A DNA stretch of 64,000 nt from positions 813,362-877,361 of the forward strand of contig MU271148.1 of NCBI GenBank assembly GCA_021432605.1. The letters run 5' to 3'. The position numbers were made by a program, and so were the translations under genes. This DNA comes from Coniochaeta sp. PMI_546 (taxonomy: Eukaryota > Ascomycota > Sordariomycetes > Coniochaetales > Coniochaetaceae). The notes beneath the pieces are model-generated. The model had not been told where the DNA came from. It ran no database searches and saw only the letters and a program-made list of their open reading frames with translations. Shown here piece after piece: positions 37,580 through 48,599 of the stretch (positions are counted from its first letter, which is position 1; each line of letters begins with the position of its first letter).

Positions 37580-39242
37580 TCATTCAAAGAGGAGGTCAGC
37601 TAGATCAGCTATGTCCATCTTGCTAACCCTCTCGTACGTCGGAAGCAGGTCAGCAGGCAACCAGTCTCCAAGCTTACCATCAGGTCTCCCCGGCCGCGGT
37701 GTCGGCTCGTCGTTTTCAGATCCTGCGAGCATGATGCCCACTGCCGTACCCGACAGCCATGCCCAGACCATTCCATTCCCAATAAACCCAGCAGCAATCC
37801 ACTCCCCCGACTCAACCGTACCGGACCCGACCTTGTTTGTCCTTGCCGGACTGAAAGGTCTTCTTATTGTTATTCTGTCATCTAGCCGTCCGACAAGCGG
37901 ACGAGCATCAGCAGGCATAGCGATAACGCCGCTCCACACCTTCCGGGGCTTGCCCTCCGATTCCAGTCCCCAATTGGGATCAAAGATAGCAGGCATGATG
38001 CCCAGGTTGTGGGATACTGTCAAGGCATCTACTTTAGCATCGTCAAAGACGCCGATCATATCCAGACCTTGCTTGCCGGTCTGTGCAAACCCTCCACCGA
38101 GCAAGACATCGCCCGGAATGCCGTCCTTGGTCGGCCGTTGGGTCACGTAGTCAAAGCCGTGAGATGCGTAAATGATTGACCATGACCGTTGGCCGTTCAA
38201 GTCTGGGAAAGCCTTTCCTGGCCGCTGCGAGGACATGTGTGCCACAATGCTGGTCATCTTGCCCCTGAAGCTCGGCACAAGATGACCTGTAAAGGCATTG
38301 GTCGCATGGACGACGTGGCTGCTTCTTATGATACCTCTGTTCGTTGTCACTCTGTATGGATGCGCTGGGTCTGTCGACTCAGTCTCGATGTTTGATACGG
38401 GAGTTCCTGTCTCGATCGATAGAGTCTTGGGGAACTCATCCAACAACTTCCTCCAAATAGACGACACGAAGCGATAAGGCCATATGGCCCCAGCCTTGTA
38501 CGAAAGAGCACCGATCACCAGGTTATTCGCAGAGAATTTCTACCGATGATGTGAGCAGCAGAGCAGCGAAATCAGTCACCGACATGCTTACCTCTCTCGC
38601 GTCAGCGGCACCCCAGACCGTAATTTCGAACTCAGAAACCCACTTTCTCAGATCCTCGACCTGCCTGACTGCGCCCTGAAAAGCTGCTTCATCTACGAAC
38701 AAATCCACAGTCTCAACCTCCCGACACTCAGCGACATCAATTCCCTCGGCCCTACACAGTCCGACGAGCGCATCCAGATGCCTCAGCTGGAACCGCACAA
38801 GTGCCGCCGCCCGCTCGGGCGGAAGCACCCTCCTCATCAGCGCAAAGTCCTCGTGCGCGCTGGCCTTGATGTGGCCGCCATTGCGGCCCGTGGCGCCGGA
38901 GCAGAGCCGGCGTGCCTCGAGCACGACCACCCTCGGCGGCGGCCGCTGCTTGGTCCGGCACTCGTGGAGCACGGACCAGGCGACCGCGGCGCCCGCGATG
39001 CCGGACCCGATGATGACGATGTCCGCTTCGTCCGGCAGGGTAGGCGACTGCACATCCGTCAACTCCGGGTATGGCGGGTCGTCGAGCCAGTATGGCTCCG
39101 TTGGGTTGTCAACGGGTAGACCCGGGTCCGAGTTGGCGCGCGACAGGAGCTCGTTGTAGTCTTTAGAGAGGGTGCGAAGCACACCTATGACTGTCTTGAG
39201 GGTCTTGAAGACGCCGGTTACGGCGGAGATTACGCTACCCAT
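37580..39242 (-). CDS. FAD-dependent oxidoreductase of the DAO (amino-acid oxidase-like) family
   Basis: Two exons, 39242-38592 and 38539-37580. The 52-nt intron (GTAAGC..GGTAG) joins in phase 0 and gives 536 residues. The FAD-binding Rossmann motif VIIGSGIAGAAVAW lies near residues 75-90, and VVVLEARRLCSGATGRNGGH is the DAO-family signature that follows it. The C-terminal FAD contact region reads GEWIAAGFIGNGMVWAWLSG. The fold oxidises amines or amino acids and makes hydrogen peroxide; the substrate here is unknown. The start is uncertain: an in-frame ATG at 39347 adds 35 residues. I chose 39242 because MGSVISAVTGVFKTLKTVIG has a good start context and resembles the start of related fungal proteins. 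The N-terminal hydrophobic-amphipathic stretch might anchor it to a membrane. Confidence 0.87.
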
Positions 39243-40935
39243 ATTCCTTAGCGACAAGAATGCGATATTGTGTAAAGACTGAAGTCGGTCATGCTCCTTC
39301 TCACCACCACGAGGTGCGGAGGATGCGAAAGTAGTGCTCGCCTGCATGGCAAATGTTGTGTAAGGGTTAGGGTTGATAGAGGCCCTGCTTGCACGTGGCT
39401 AGTCGCAGTGGCAGCTTATTGGCGAAAGACGCAGGAGAGCTGTGATTCCGCCCGGACTTTGCCTCAACAATTTTGGGTAGTCGATCATAGGAAATTGGTA
39501 GAGAGGAAATGATACACAGAAGTGATTGTTCGGGTATCACAGGTTGTATCAACCAATTCCACATTTCAATTCTCACACTACTGCCTTCTAGAAGCGCCAC
39601 TGGGCTGGCTGGAGGCCGAAAAGACTTGTGTACAACCCCGTCTGCACGGTGAGCGGGCAGAGGCTATCGGTCTGCTCCTCCGTCCCGCGTCAGGCCTACT
39701 GGTCGATACGATGTCCATGGACCGACGTATCTGTAGATACGGTAGAATAGGTGGTGAGGTTGAGGTGATCCAGCAATCCTGCATCTGACACCAGGCTTTT
39801 GTATGTCACAAGCCTATGGCCCAACTTTTGGGCTCATGTGATATCCAGTACATTGTTACTTTGCTCGCTGTGTACTCTTGAAACCCCCTGTCTCTTCCTG
39901 CCGTCATTACCTCTCATGATGGATGAGCAAAATATCGTCCTCTTGTGGATCCTTGAAACCTGGGGAGGCTGCAACTTGCTGGAATGACCGCCATTGATGA
40001 TGAACGATCAGCGGTTTGTAGAGATGTGCTAGGCTTGAGCAAGAAACCTTCCATCTAGGGACTTGTTACAGAAATGTGGCTATCGTGAGGTTACGTCTAG
40101 CCTGTTTGGGTGTTCCCACGGTCGTTAAAACAAGGTGCAGCTACCTGATCAGGCGCTGGTAGACTTACTGACAACAAAATGTCTTTGGCTGGGCAACCGA
40201 TCACAAAATAACTATTTCTTTGGACCAGTTGGATTGCACCCTCCCAATTGCCACTTAACCACCTAGTTGCTAGAGACAAATGAGGCCAGGAGTTGCGTCA
40301 TGCCTAATTAGTTCCAAACTAAACGAAATCTTGTTCGAGCACAGCTCGGGGTCATGCCTGCCATGACAAGAGCCAAAGGCAGAACTATCGAATGAAGAGA
40401 ATTGTCTGTACAATACTGAATAGCATAAAATAAATTCCCACATCATACTACTGAGATCAAGCAACTCTCGTCTTCGTAGCGAGGTTATCAGGCGGTTTTG
40501 GTTTACGGGTATAATGGTCATAGGCATGAGATAAGGTACATTAGTTGTATGGGCAGTGGTTCAGTCTGATATTGCCTGAGAGACTATGGCTTCATTGATT
40601 GAAACGGAAGGGGTGGGGGACACAACTAGTACAATATTCTGTCTGTCGTGACCTAATTATACCGACGTACCACTGAAGCACTGCTGGCACGGATGGGCGA
40701 CCTTACGCGTAACCTAGGAGGCGGCGTGGAGGTTTGATACTTTGACAGTCTTTCTACGATGTCACGCAATCCCCGACTGAGAACGCTGTAGAATAAGACA
40801 ATCGGTCACCTACTACTTAGGTTATTACCCTACGGTCCTGCCTATCTGCCATAATACCTTTCTACGCTCTGACGCAACGACAATACTTTGGATCGAGCCC
40901 TTATAGCCTGGCCGTCTTATACTCCATTGATTCAC
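39243..40935. other. Gene-free stretch
   Basis: About 1.7 kb. The first part is the promoter of the FAD oxidoreductase, including the alternative upstream start at 39347. The rest, downstream of the cysteine-rich gene, shows only short frames. Confidence 0.45.
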
Positions 40936-41453
40936 TCAGCAAAATGTCTGAAAGTTGATTGTGCAGGAGTAGCAAGTACAGGGGATGTTACCCCCACAGC
41001 ATCCATTGCTCTCCTCGCATTCAAGGGGTATCTCGATACCGTAACTGTACGATGTTAGCAACTACTGTTCCACGCCTTGAATCATGGCTTAGCCACATAC
41101 CAGGCCCCAGGGTTGCAGTACGTAATCGGTAGGGGACCTTCTTGAGGGTTGTCCGAGTAGTCGTAGTTGAGCGAGAAGCCGCCAATGCAGCCTTTCAAGC
41201 TTGTTAATAAATGCCCCTTGGATGAAGTAGACTGACCGAGTCATAATGCTCCTTGACACGCACCAACATTATTGTCCCCGTCTGTGATGTCGCCGTCGCA
41301 TGTTTGTACGCCGTTATCTACCGCTGTGATATAGCCTTGAACCGCGAAACCATTTTGTACGTGACCAGTCAGTTGTAGGCATCCCAACACACTTGAAGAA
41401 ATGCTCGTCATGGTGGCGATTACAGCCAAGGCTTTCGGGTTAAGGGCGAGCAT
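40936..41453 (-). CDS. Small secreted cysteine-rich protein (12 Cys)
   Basis: Assembled from three exons: 41453-41264, 41191-41101 and 41044-40936. The introns are 72 and 56 nt; phases match at both joins and give 129 residues. Residues 1-24 (MLALNPKALAVIATMTSISS and on) look like a signal peptide. After it lie twelve cysteines at 25, 52, 65, 89, 94, 103, 109, 110, 116, 118, 121 and 129, enough for six disulphides. The last 27 residues are densest: a CC pair, CTCYSC, and a terminal Cys just before the stop. Splicing the second intron itself creates Cys94 across the junction, and all exons contribute cysteines, which supports the model. I do not recognise the family. Size, secretion and cysteine content are typical of fungal effectors, antimicrobial proteins or surface proteins. 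It stands alone, with no gene within 1.6 kb on either side. The first acceptor lacks a pyrimidine tract. Confidence 0.72.
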
Positions 41454-43498
41454 GCTGGCAGTTATATATAGCCTCAGGCGAACTCAAGGTTGCGGATATT
41501 GCAGAACTTGAACGCGAGTATCGAGTGTATTTTCAAGGGCCCATTTGAGATAGAGAGGTGGCCTGCCCTTTATACACGACGGCAGCAGGCGTTTTCACTG
41601 ACAACGAAGTTTACTCATTCCAGGTCCTACGGTTCGTAGAATCACCAACAGCATTTCAGTTCACACATCCATTCTGTTGCGGGATAAGATCGACAGCTGA
41701 TGCGTCTGTAGCCTCGAGGCTACCGCAACATTGCTATGTAACGTATTATTATTGTTATGAGTGCTGTTGGTGCTCGAGACTGAACCATACATCTTCGCTT
41801 GTTTTCATACATAAACGTACCTCGATCATATTCGTCCCCAGGTTGGGTCTAGTTTGAACGCCCGATCCGGGATCTACTCCGATTTGCGGTGGGTGAGGAC
41901 GCTTCCCACCCTCCATAGATTTCCACCCCTCATCGTCGCCGTCCACGCAACAGAGAGCTCGCCCCGGCCCATCTTGGCTTAACCGTTACCAGTTGTGGTT
42001 CGCTCTTGCTATTGACTCCGCGTACTCGCTATGTCTTTCTACACTGTACCATATCGATGGCCTCGTCCACCTACCTCAACTTCCTCTCCATGCACAGGAT
42101 ATCTTTGAGCCGCTCCTTCCCACCGACTCGTTCTTGTGTCATAGGGTGTAGTAAACTTTCCTTTTTTCTTGGTTTCACTCAAACAACAGACTGAATCTCG
42201 GAGTTCTCCTGTCTCCGCGCTTCCGTTCCGCGCTCCAATTTGTGGCCAGGTCGCCCTGTTGCGCGGCATCCTGCCCGCACAATCCAGAAACTCGGCTTGC
42301 GACTGCCCCATCTATAGTCGCTTGTTCCCGCACACCTCTAATCCCGTCTCATGCGTGTTATTGCCGGCGGCCCCACTTCCGGCCGCTCTGATGCCGTTGC
42401 CCCCTCTTAATCACGTGTCTACTCTGTCACAGTCCCTTCCCTGTCGCCTCTTTGTAACCACATACGAAGGACCGTACAGGGTGTTGCCAGATAATACTTA
42501 GCACGGCCAGAGCAGCCTAAATAAGGTAATTTGATGGGGTAAAAACGGGAATAATACATTTCACTCTCATATGAATCTGTCTTCGAGATTTCAGTGCAAA
42601 TCTAGCATTTCTGCTGAGCTCGGTATCCGTACTTTTCTCTTAGCGCAACAGTTTCACTTAACCAATAATACCACTATAACACCACCATATTACCACAGTA
42701 AGCGCAGTCCGTACTTCCTGGACCCAATCATGTCAGATGCTTGCTTTGGGGTTACAGCAGCGCTTAGTTTATTGGCGATTGGCTGTATTTATCGACGCCC
42801 CGTGCCGAGGACGAGCGGCGTCATTATGCTACGTGGCCTGTGTCTAAGAGACGACGCGGAGTGCGAGTGCATAAGTGGTAGGCGACCCAACCAGACAACA
42901 ACTGGAGCTACGACTGTCAATTCGCCGACGCTTGAGTACACTCGACCACTTTGTGACCGAACTTCGGCTTCCACGCCACTGCCTGGGATGCCATGACCGA
43001 CGTCATAGTGCTTTTGCTGAGCGAGACATACAGGGCAGAATGAAACCCCTTGGGCCGCGCATGACAGGAGCGTATGCAGTCCCTGTTGCAAGTCATCTTG
43101 AAACAAGATGGACCTAGCAAATATGAGTGCTTCTTAAGTTGATATCGCTATGCTGCGGAGGATCGTGACTGACAAAGGGATGTCTGCGGGAGGTGCTTTA
43201 GTGGCTATATACATCAGCTATTCAATCCCTAGGGACCAGACTCTAAATGTAATATGAGATGCAATGACAGCCCTGCATAGCAATAGCATGCGGTCGAGTT
43301 CCCTCAAGCAGATGCTTTTCCGTACTTGGTAAGATATTCATGGAAGGATTCTTTAACTACCTACTCACGATACTACAGACTAGGTACATGGTTAAGCTGG
43401 CGGGCGGTTCGAGACCATTACGGACAGGCGCATAGACCTGACACATACTGATGGTACGTGGTGACATATTGTACATTGGATGGTTAATTTGCAAGCAC
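41454..43498. other. Gene-free stretch
   Basis: About 2 kb between the cysteine-rich gene and the permease 3' end. A plus-strand frame from ATG 42730 has a hydrophobic start and several cysteines but no support from splicing or homology. Nothing else was recognised. Confidence 0.45.
41461..41474 (-). promoter_or_regulatory. TATA-like element just upstream of the cysteine-rich gene
   Basis: The minus strand reads GCTATATATAACTG, ending only about 10 nt before the ATG at 41453. This is very close for a TATA box, which normally sits further upstream than the start codon allows. Either the leader is extremely short, the element is fortuitous, or translation begins at M15 (41411). Confidence 0.35.
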
Positions 43499-45368
43499 CT
43501 AGAAGAGCTTGTAAATAATCTTCATGAAGATGTTCGCCCTCGCCCTCTTCTCCTCCATCGCCCTGTGCAGCTCCCAGTCAATCTCACGACGGCCGGAGTC
43601 AAGGTCGATCTTGTCAATGGTCAAGAAAGCCGGCCTCTTCCAGATGTAACCCACAACCCAGAAGACGATGACGACGGGGAAGGCAAGGCAGGTCTTGAAG
43701 AAACCCTCGGCGTCGTTGAGCTCCCCGCCGTCGGGGCCGCCCCCAACCGGCCAGATGGCGACGTACATCTGGGCGATGAAGACGAGGACGGAGAGGATGA
43801 GGCCGATGTAAGACCCGACGACGCCAAGAGCCGCCTTGAAGGGGATCTCGTCCAGGGTGTGGCCCTGGCGGGCCCAGGCCATGCGGAAGCGGATGTGGGC
43901 CAGGCAGATGGAGCCCCAGGTGAACAGCGCTGCCAGCCCGGAAATGCTCAGCAGCCAGTCGAAGAGCTCTTGGCCGGACTTGGGCTCGGTTCCGGCGAAG
44001 GCGAGGAAGCCGACAGCGAGGACGAGGATGGTGGAGTAGAGCGGGCGTCCGGCGCGGTCGACGTAGCTGAAGAACCGGGGCGCGTAGCCCTGCTCGGCCA
44101 TGGCGGTCAGGGTGCGGCTGCCTCCGTATATTCCCGACAAGCCGATGGAGATGACCGAGATCATGATGACGGCGTTGATGAAGTGGTCGTATCCGATAAG
44201 GCCGGCGTATTGTCCCACCAGCACGAAAGGCGACGCCTGAGAGTTCGCAAAGGCGTTGCCTCCGATGAGGTTCTCGTCGTCCGCAGAGATGAGGAGGCCG
44301 ACGAAGAGCAGTGAGAGGATGTAGAACAGGGTGACACGCCAGAAGACCTGCTTGCAAGCCGAGGGAAGCGTCTGGAGTGGAGTCTTTGACTCGGAGGCTG
44401 CCAGGCCGATCAGCTCGGTACCGGCGAACGCGAAGGCGGCAGTGACGAAGACGGAACAGAAGCCCTTGAACCCGTTCTTGAAGGCGTGTTCGTCGAACAT
44501 TTTAGTACCCCAGGGCTCGGAGTAAATACCGCTCTTGGGTCCACCGCCGGAAACCAGAACGATTCCGATGATGAGGAAGGTGACGATGGCGCAAAGCTTC
44601 AAAAAGCTTGACCAAAACTCCTCTTCGGCATAGCCAAGCGTTCCGAAGCAGCTGATGATGATGAGGGCGACGAGGAAAACAGCCATAAAGACTGCAGGGC
44701 TGACACTCCCTTGGGTCCAGTAGTTTATGGTGAAGGATGCGACGACGATCTCGAACGGTAGGATGAAAAACCATTGTAGGAAGTAGTTCCATCCCATCTA
44801 TAGAGGGGCCCGACGTTAGAAATGCACCGTCGTGGCGTGAACAGGAGCCGTTAGGTCAAGGGGTGTATGGAACGGCACTTACAGCGAAGCCCCACGAAGG
44901 GTCGACGAAGCGAGTTACCAAGGTATAGAAACCACCAGAGACAGGGTACAACAGTGCCAACTCGCCCAAGGCAAAGACGACGTTGAACATCATCACACCG
45001 ATGATAATGTAGTCGATGAGTAAGCTTGCGGGGCCGCCTCTCCTGAGGGCGGAGCCGGTACCGACGAAGAGACCAGCGCCGATAGAGCCGCCGATAGCAA
45101 TCATATGCAGGTGGCGGCTCTTCATGGTTTGGTTCAGCTTGTTGTGCTTGTTGGCCTCGGTGTCGACGCGGCGCTTGAAGGACGCCGGGGTGACGCCCAT
45201 CCGGCCCCAGAAGCTGAGGCCGTAATAGTCGCCATTGTTGACGTTTCTGAACGAGTCGATGACACCAACGACGTCGTCACCGCGCTCGTAGACGGGGATG
45301 TTGTCCGAGCCGCTGGTGGCCACCTTGTCGCCGATGGCCAGATCGGGATTCTTTTCGGTGTCCGTCAT
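43499..45368 (-). CDS. Amino-acid permease (APC superfamily, fungal YAT type)
   Basis: Two exons, 45368-44883 and 44797-43499. The 85-nt intron (GTAAGT..CTATAG) joins in phase 0 and gives 594 residues. A polar cytosolic N-terminus of about 85 residues is followed by the permease signature SRHLHMIAIGGSIGAGLFVG and about twelve membrane spans. Conserved landmarks include GGPASLLIDY, PVSGGFYTL, the EEFWSSFLKL stretch, FAGTELIGLAASE and SGIYGGSRTLTAMAEQGYAP. The protein imports amino acids with protons across the plasma membrane; specificity cannot be read from sequence. The C-terminal tail (WELHRAMEEKRARANIF) is typical of the family. One AGATAA word (minus strand, 45,660-45,665), about 290 bp upstream of the start, matches the GATA-factor site of nitrogen regulation, but a single site is weak evidence. 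The antisense strand carries a long artefactual open frame. Confidence 0.93.
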
Positions 45369-46830
45369 GATGCAAGAGTCTTGAACAGGTGGAACAGTCC
45401 TGAGCTTCTAGAAGCCTCACTTTGGCAGGGTTCTGTGGAGGAGAGGGAGCTGAGCCGGATTATATGCTTCGATGCTCGGCTCGCATAGAAGCCATCTGCT
45501 TCTGCTGCCAATGGCTGCCACACACGACCTCGTCGCACATGCCATCCAAGCTGGTCACCGAGCATAACATCTTGGCAGATTGGCTGATGGCCATCCCCAG
45601 ACTTGCCCAGAAATGCCGGCGTGTGGCAAACGGCCTTGGTAACGGGCTTGGGGGGGTCGTTATCTCGGCTGGGCATGGCTTGGAGAGCTTGGTATTTCTT
45701 ATTACCTTCCACTTACGAAACAGTAACCGGACCCAAGAGTCGCGGCATTATGCAAGAGGGAATAGCATCCGGCCCTATACTGAGTTCGAGTCAGTAAACA
45801 TTCTTGGCCACGGGGTTTCCGGGTATTCCAGACTTTCCTGTGGGCCGTTGGATGAATCTACAAACCACAGCAAAATGTTCAATTGGCCGCGCATCCCCTT
45901 GGCATTGGATTAGGTCTCAACTACCCCGACGCTATGGCAGAGTACTGGCATCTAGCCATTACGTTTTTGAGCCGATGCTACACTTCTGTGTTACGTACTG
46001 TGATACTACGTACACTATATGATACTGTGAAAATGCGGAGGCAGCTAAGAAGCATCGCGGCCTTGAACGCTATCGAAAGGGGGCAGACCTTTTTAAGCTT
46101 ATCGTGACCACGGGAGTGTGTCGCATGATTTTTTTTGGTCTCATCGTTTGAGTATATCTGGCGCCAAGCACGTGGAGATAAGAAGAGCACACGTGCGGGT
46201 CAGAAAACAAATCCCACTGCTCCCTCACCCCTAACCCTACCTAAGGTTCCTTTCTAGGTCAAGGTGAGGAAAGAACAACCTTGCTCGACATTGTAAGATA
46301 CCACAGCTTCCCAGTCGACGTCATCTCCTCTCCCACCGACGAAGAGCAGGAAGAAGTCGACGGAAGCACAACCCCTCGTGACATATCCTTCAAAATCTCG
46401 AGAAACAGTCATGTGGGATTGGACTCAGCCCAAGTGTACCGGCGCACGACGTACAATATCTGGCCAACAGTCTTCGCCCGGCTGCCCATGGCTAGATCAA
46501 GAACAGTCATGCTGATGGTGGATTGTCCCATGTTTTCGGCATGGTGTTGGGAGGTGGAATTTTTGGTGCCCTCGCACGTGATAGTTCAACTAGACAAGTG
46601 TGCCTAGACAGGTGCCAGGTGCGTGAAGGTGAGATAAGTAGCAACGCGGTTCTATTCCTTGTTTCTGTTCACTGACATCCGACGACACCGTATCGTACAT
46701 AGAACAAGCTACCTCAAGATCTCATACAACCAACCGCATTTCCAGGCATCGCTTGCTCTTAATTCATGGATCCGGTCTGTCTCAACAGTTCTATCACTGG
46801 AGGCAGTGCACCGCGTTCTCTCAAATTCTT
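45369..46830. other. Permease promoter and intergenic DNA
   Basis: About 1.5 kb. It contains the permease promoter with one AGATAA (GATA-type) word at 45,660-45,665. A CCCTAACCCTACCTAAGG stretch near 46,228 is telomere-like only by chance length. No gene was recognised. Confidence 0.45.
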
Positions 46831-47444
46831 CTAGCCACGGCGCTGCGCATGAGAGCCCTCACGTTGCCCGTTGGTGACTATCCCAGAGAGCCTGTCAAGC
46901 TGGTCTTTGAGTTTCAGAAGTCGGTCCGAGGTACCAGCTGGTCCCTTCTCCAGTCTGTCGGCGATGGTATCCTCCCCACTGAGGTATTGTTCGAGCGACA
47001 AGGAAACTCCTTGCGGAGCGGACCTGATAACGATCAGTGACATGTCCAAGCCATGCCGAACGGGGCACTCACTCGTCTCCTGACACGCGGAATGTGATAT
47101 TTGTCTGCTGAGACATTTCGTATCGTCGATGCAGAGGAATTGTCTGATGATGAGTGTGGCTGACGGCGGTCTGCTGTGTTCAAGATGAGTTCTCGCAATG
47201 TCTTGGTTGCCTTCGTACTAACTCCCGCCATCATCCAGTGCCCCGACTCTTATACTCCCAGATTCAGCGCATCCATCGACATACTCTGCCTGCACGCACT
47301 TGAGCAAAAGTGAACAGTTACCATGATGCGTCTGCGGAACGCCTCAGCCTCGTCACGACCTTTTCAGGCAACCTTGGTTTCTGGCAGAATATCATCTTCG
47401 CACTTGAGCCGCACCAGGTCAGGTTCTAGATGAAGTGTTGCCAT
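46831..47444 (-). pseudogene. Broken two-exon gene of unknown function
   Basis: Two minus-strand segments join in phase 0: 47444-47322 and 47217-46831. The 104-nt intron has donor GTAACT and acceptor GTTAG. The first begins MATLHLEPDLVRLKCEDDIL and ends AEAFRRRIM, but carries an in-frame TGA at its 27th codon. The second is open for 128 residues, including ARTHLEHSRPPSATLIIRQF, GVSLSLEQYLSGEDTIADRL and GTSDRLLKLKDQLDRLSGI. A stop lies directly before the second exon, so the acceptor is required. Protein-like frames on the same strand at about 47,714-47,910 may be earlier exons. The TGA could come from CGA by a C-to-T change. No family was recognised. A different splice pattern that avoids the stop is possible, so pseudogene status is tentative. 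Confidence 0.4.
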
Positions 47445-48599
47445 TTGGCATCGCCATCAGCTGCGGCACGAGGGTATTGCGACATTTAGCGCTACCGATT
47501 TTCGACCTGCATGTCATCAGATGTACGTCAATGCCGGAGCCGGTTGTCTTCCGAGCTCCTATATTGGTCCGATTGGCTTGTCACGAGGCGACGCCGTGCG
47601 GTTCGCAAGCCACCCTACATCAAATCGATAGGCAACTCTGCAGAGTCTTATGTTATGCTTATATCTTCGCAATTGAGCAACTGCGTGCCATCCCGCAGTG
47701 TCCGTCCGTCCTATCATGGCTGGACACAAAGTTGGGGGATGTTGTGCATCCGGTCTAGCCTATCTCGTGTCGTCATCTGCGCATTATCGGCCAGTCCCAC
47801 GCGAAGCTTGACAGCCTTATGGCTTTGCTCAATCGCGGAGAAGTACCAGGTCGGCAGGAATGATTGGAGAATTGCGTCGCATTTCTCATCGTGCTCAATC
47901 GAGCCGCTCGGCATCTTCGCGCAAATGCGCAGTCTTGGATAAGCATATATAGCTCTGTAGGATGGCTGGCGAAACGTTTCCGAGAAGCCCCTTTTTCTCA
48001 TCCTCTCATCACCTGTCCAACTCTTTCCAAGGTTCCAGCCGGAAGTCGTCAACTGCTCATTCTTCTCATAACAAGCCTTAGAATTCACAAGAATATTACC
48101 GGAAACACTTAGTTCTTGGCTTCACCCGACATGACTTCGTTGTCCATCTGTCAGTCCTGCGACTAGCGCTTTTGCACCCACGCCCGTTATGACCTGCTCG
48201 ACGCCCGTTTTATCCTATAACAACCAGTTCTTAGGCCTGTCATACGCTGATTCCTACCGTCAGGACTTCAAGCATCTCCGGACGGATCCCATCCACCGAG
48301 GCCCTTCACGCTCTTCTCCAACGCCGATTTCCAGTGCATATATTGCCCAGCCCCCTCATCGAAGCATGGTAAAGGCGCCACCCTCTAAGCCCAAACCACG
48401 ATCAGCCGGTCAAGCTCCCTCGCCGCAACATATCGCCCGGAACGCTGTATGATGATCTCCACACCCTCCGTAGTGCTAGACTTCGAATTGACATAGTGTA
48501 TAGCCATCTGATCCACGTGCTTCCCGCCGCGTGAGTCCTAAACCCGAGCAGACAAGTCATGGCATCGACTCCAGGACTTCCTCTTCCGTGGTGAATAAT
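47445..48599. other. Region upstream of the zinc-finger-like gene
   Basis: About 1.15 kb. It holds a protein-like minus-strand frame (47,714-47,910) that may belong to the broken gene next to it, and a Pro/Ser-rich plus-strand frame (48,189-48,446) that may be a 5' exon of the following gene. Confidence 0.4.

Noticed and set aside
39364-39376. Telomere-like GGGTTAGGG word (also CCCTAACCC near 46,228)
   Set aside because: Only one to two units long in each place; not a telomere or an interstitial telomeric array.
42730-42996. Hydrophobic, cysteine-containing plus-strand frame as another small secreted protein
   Set aside because: The hydrophobic start is weak, the rest is low in complexity, and I found no splice pattern that improves it.
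43404-43416. GGTTCGAGACC resembling the B box of a tRNA gene
   Set aside because: Flanking bases do not form a T stem and no A box or acceptor stem is found at the right distance.
43451-44314. 287-residue plus-strand frame opposite the amino-acid permease
   Set aside because: It is the antisense shadow of a strongly biased permease sequence; it is acidic and low in complexity with no domain, while the minus strand gives a complete permease.
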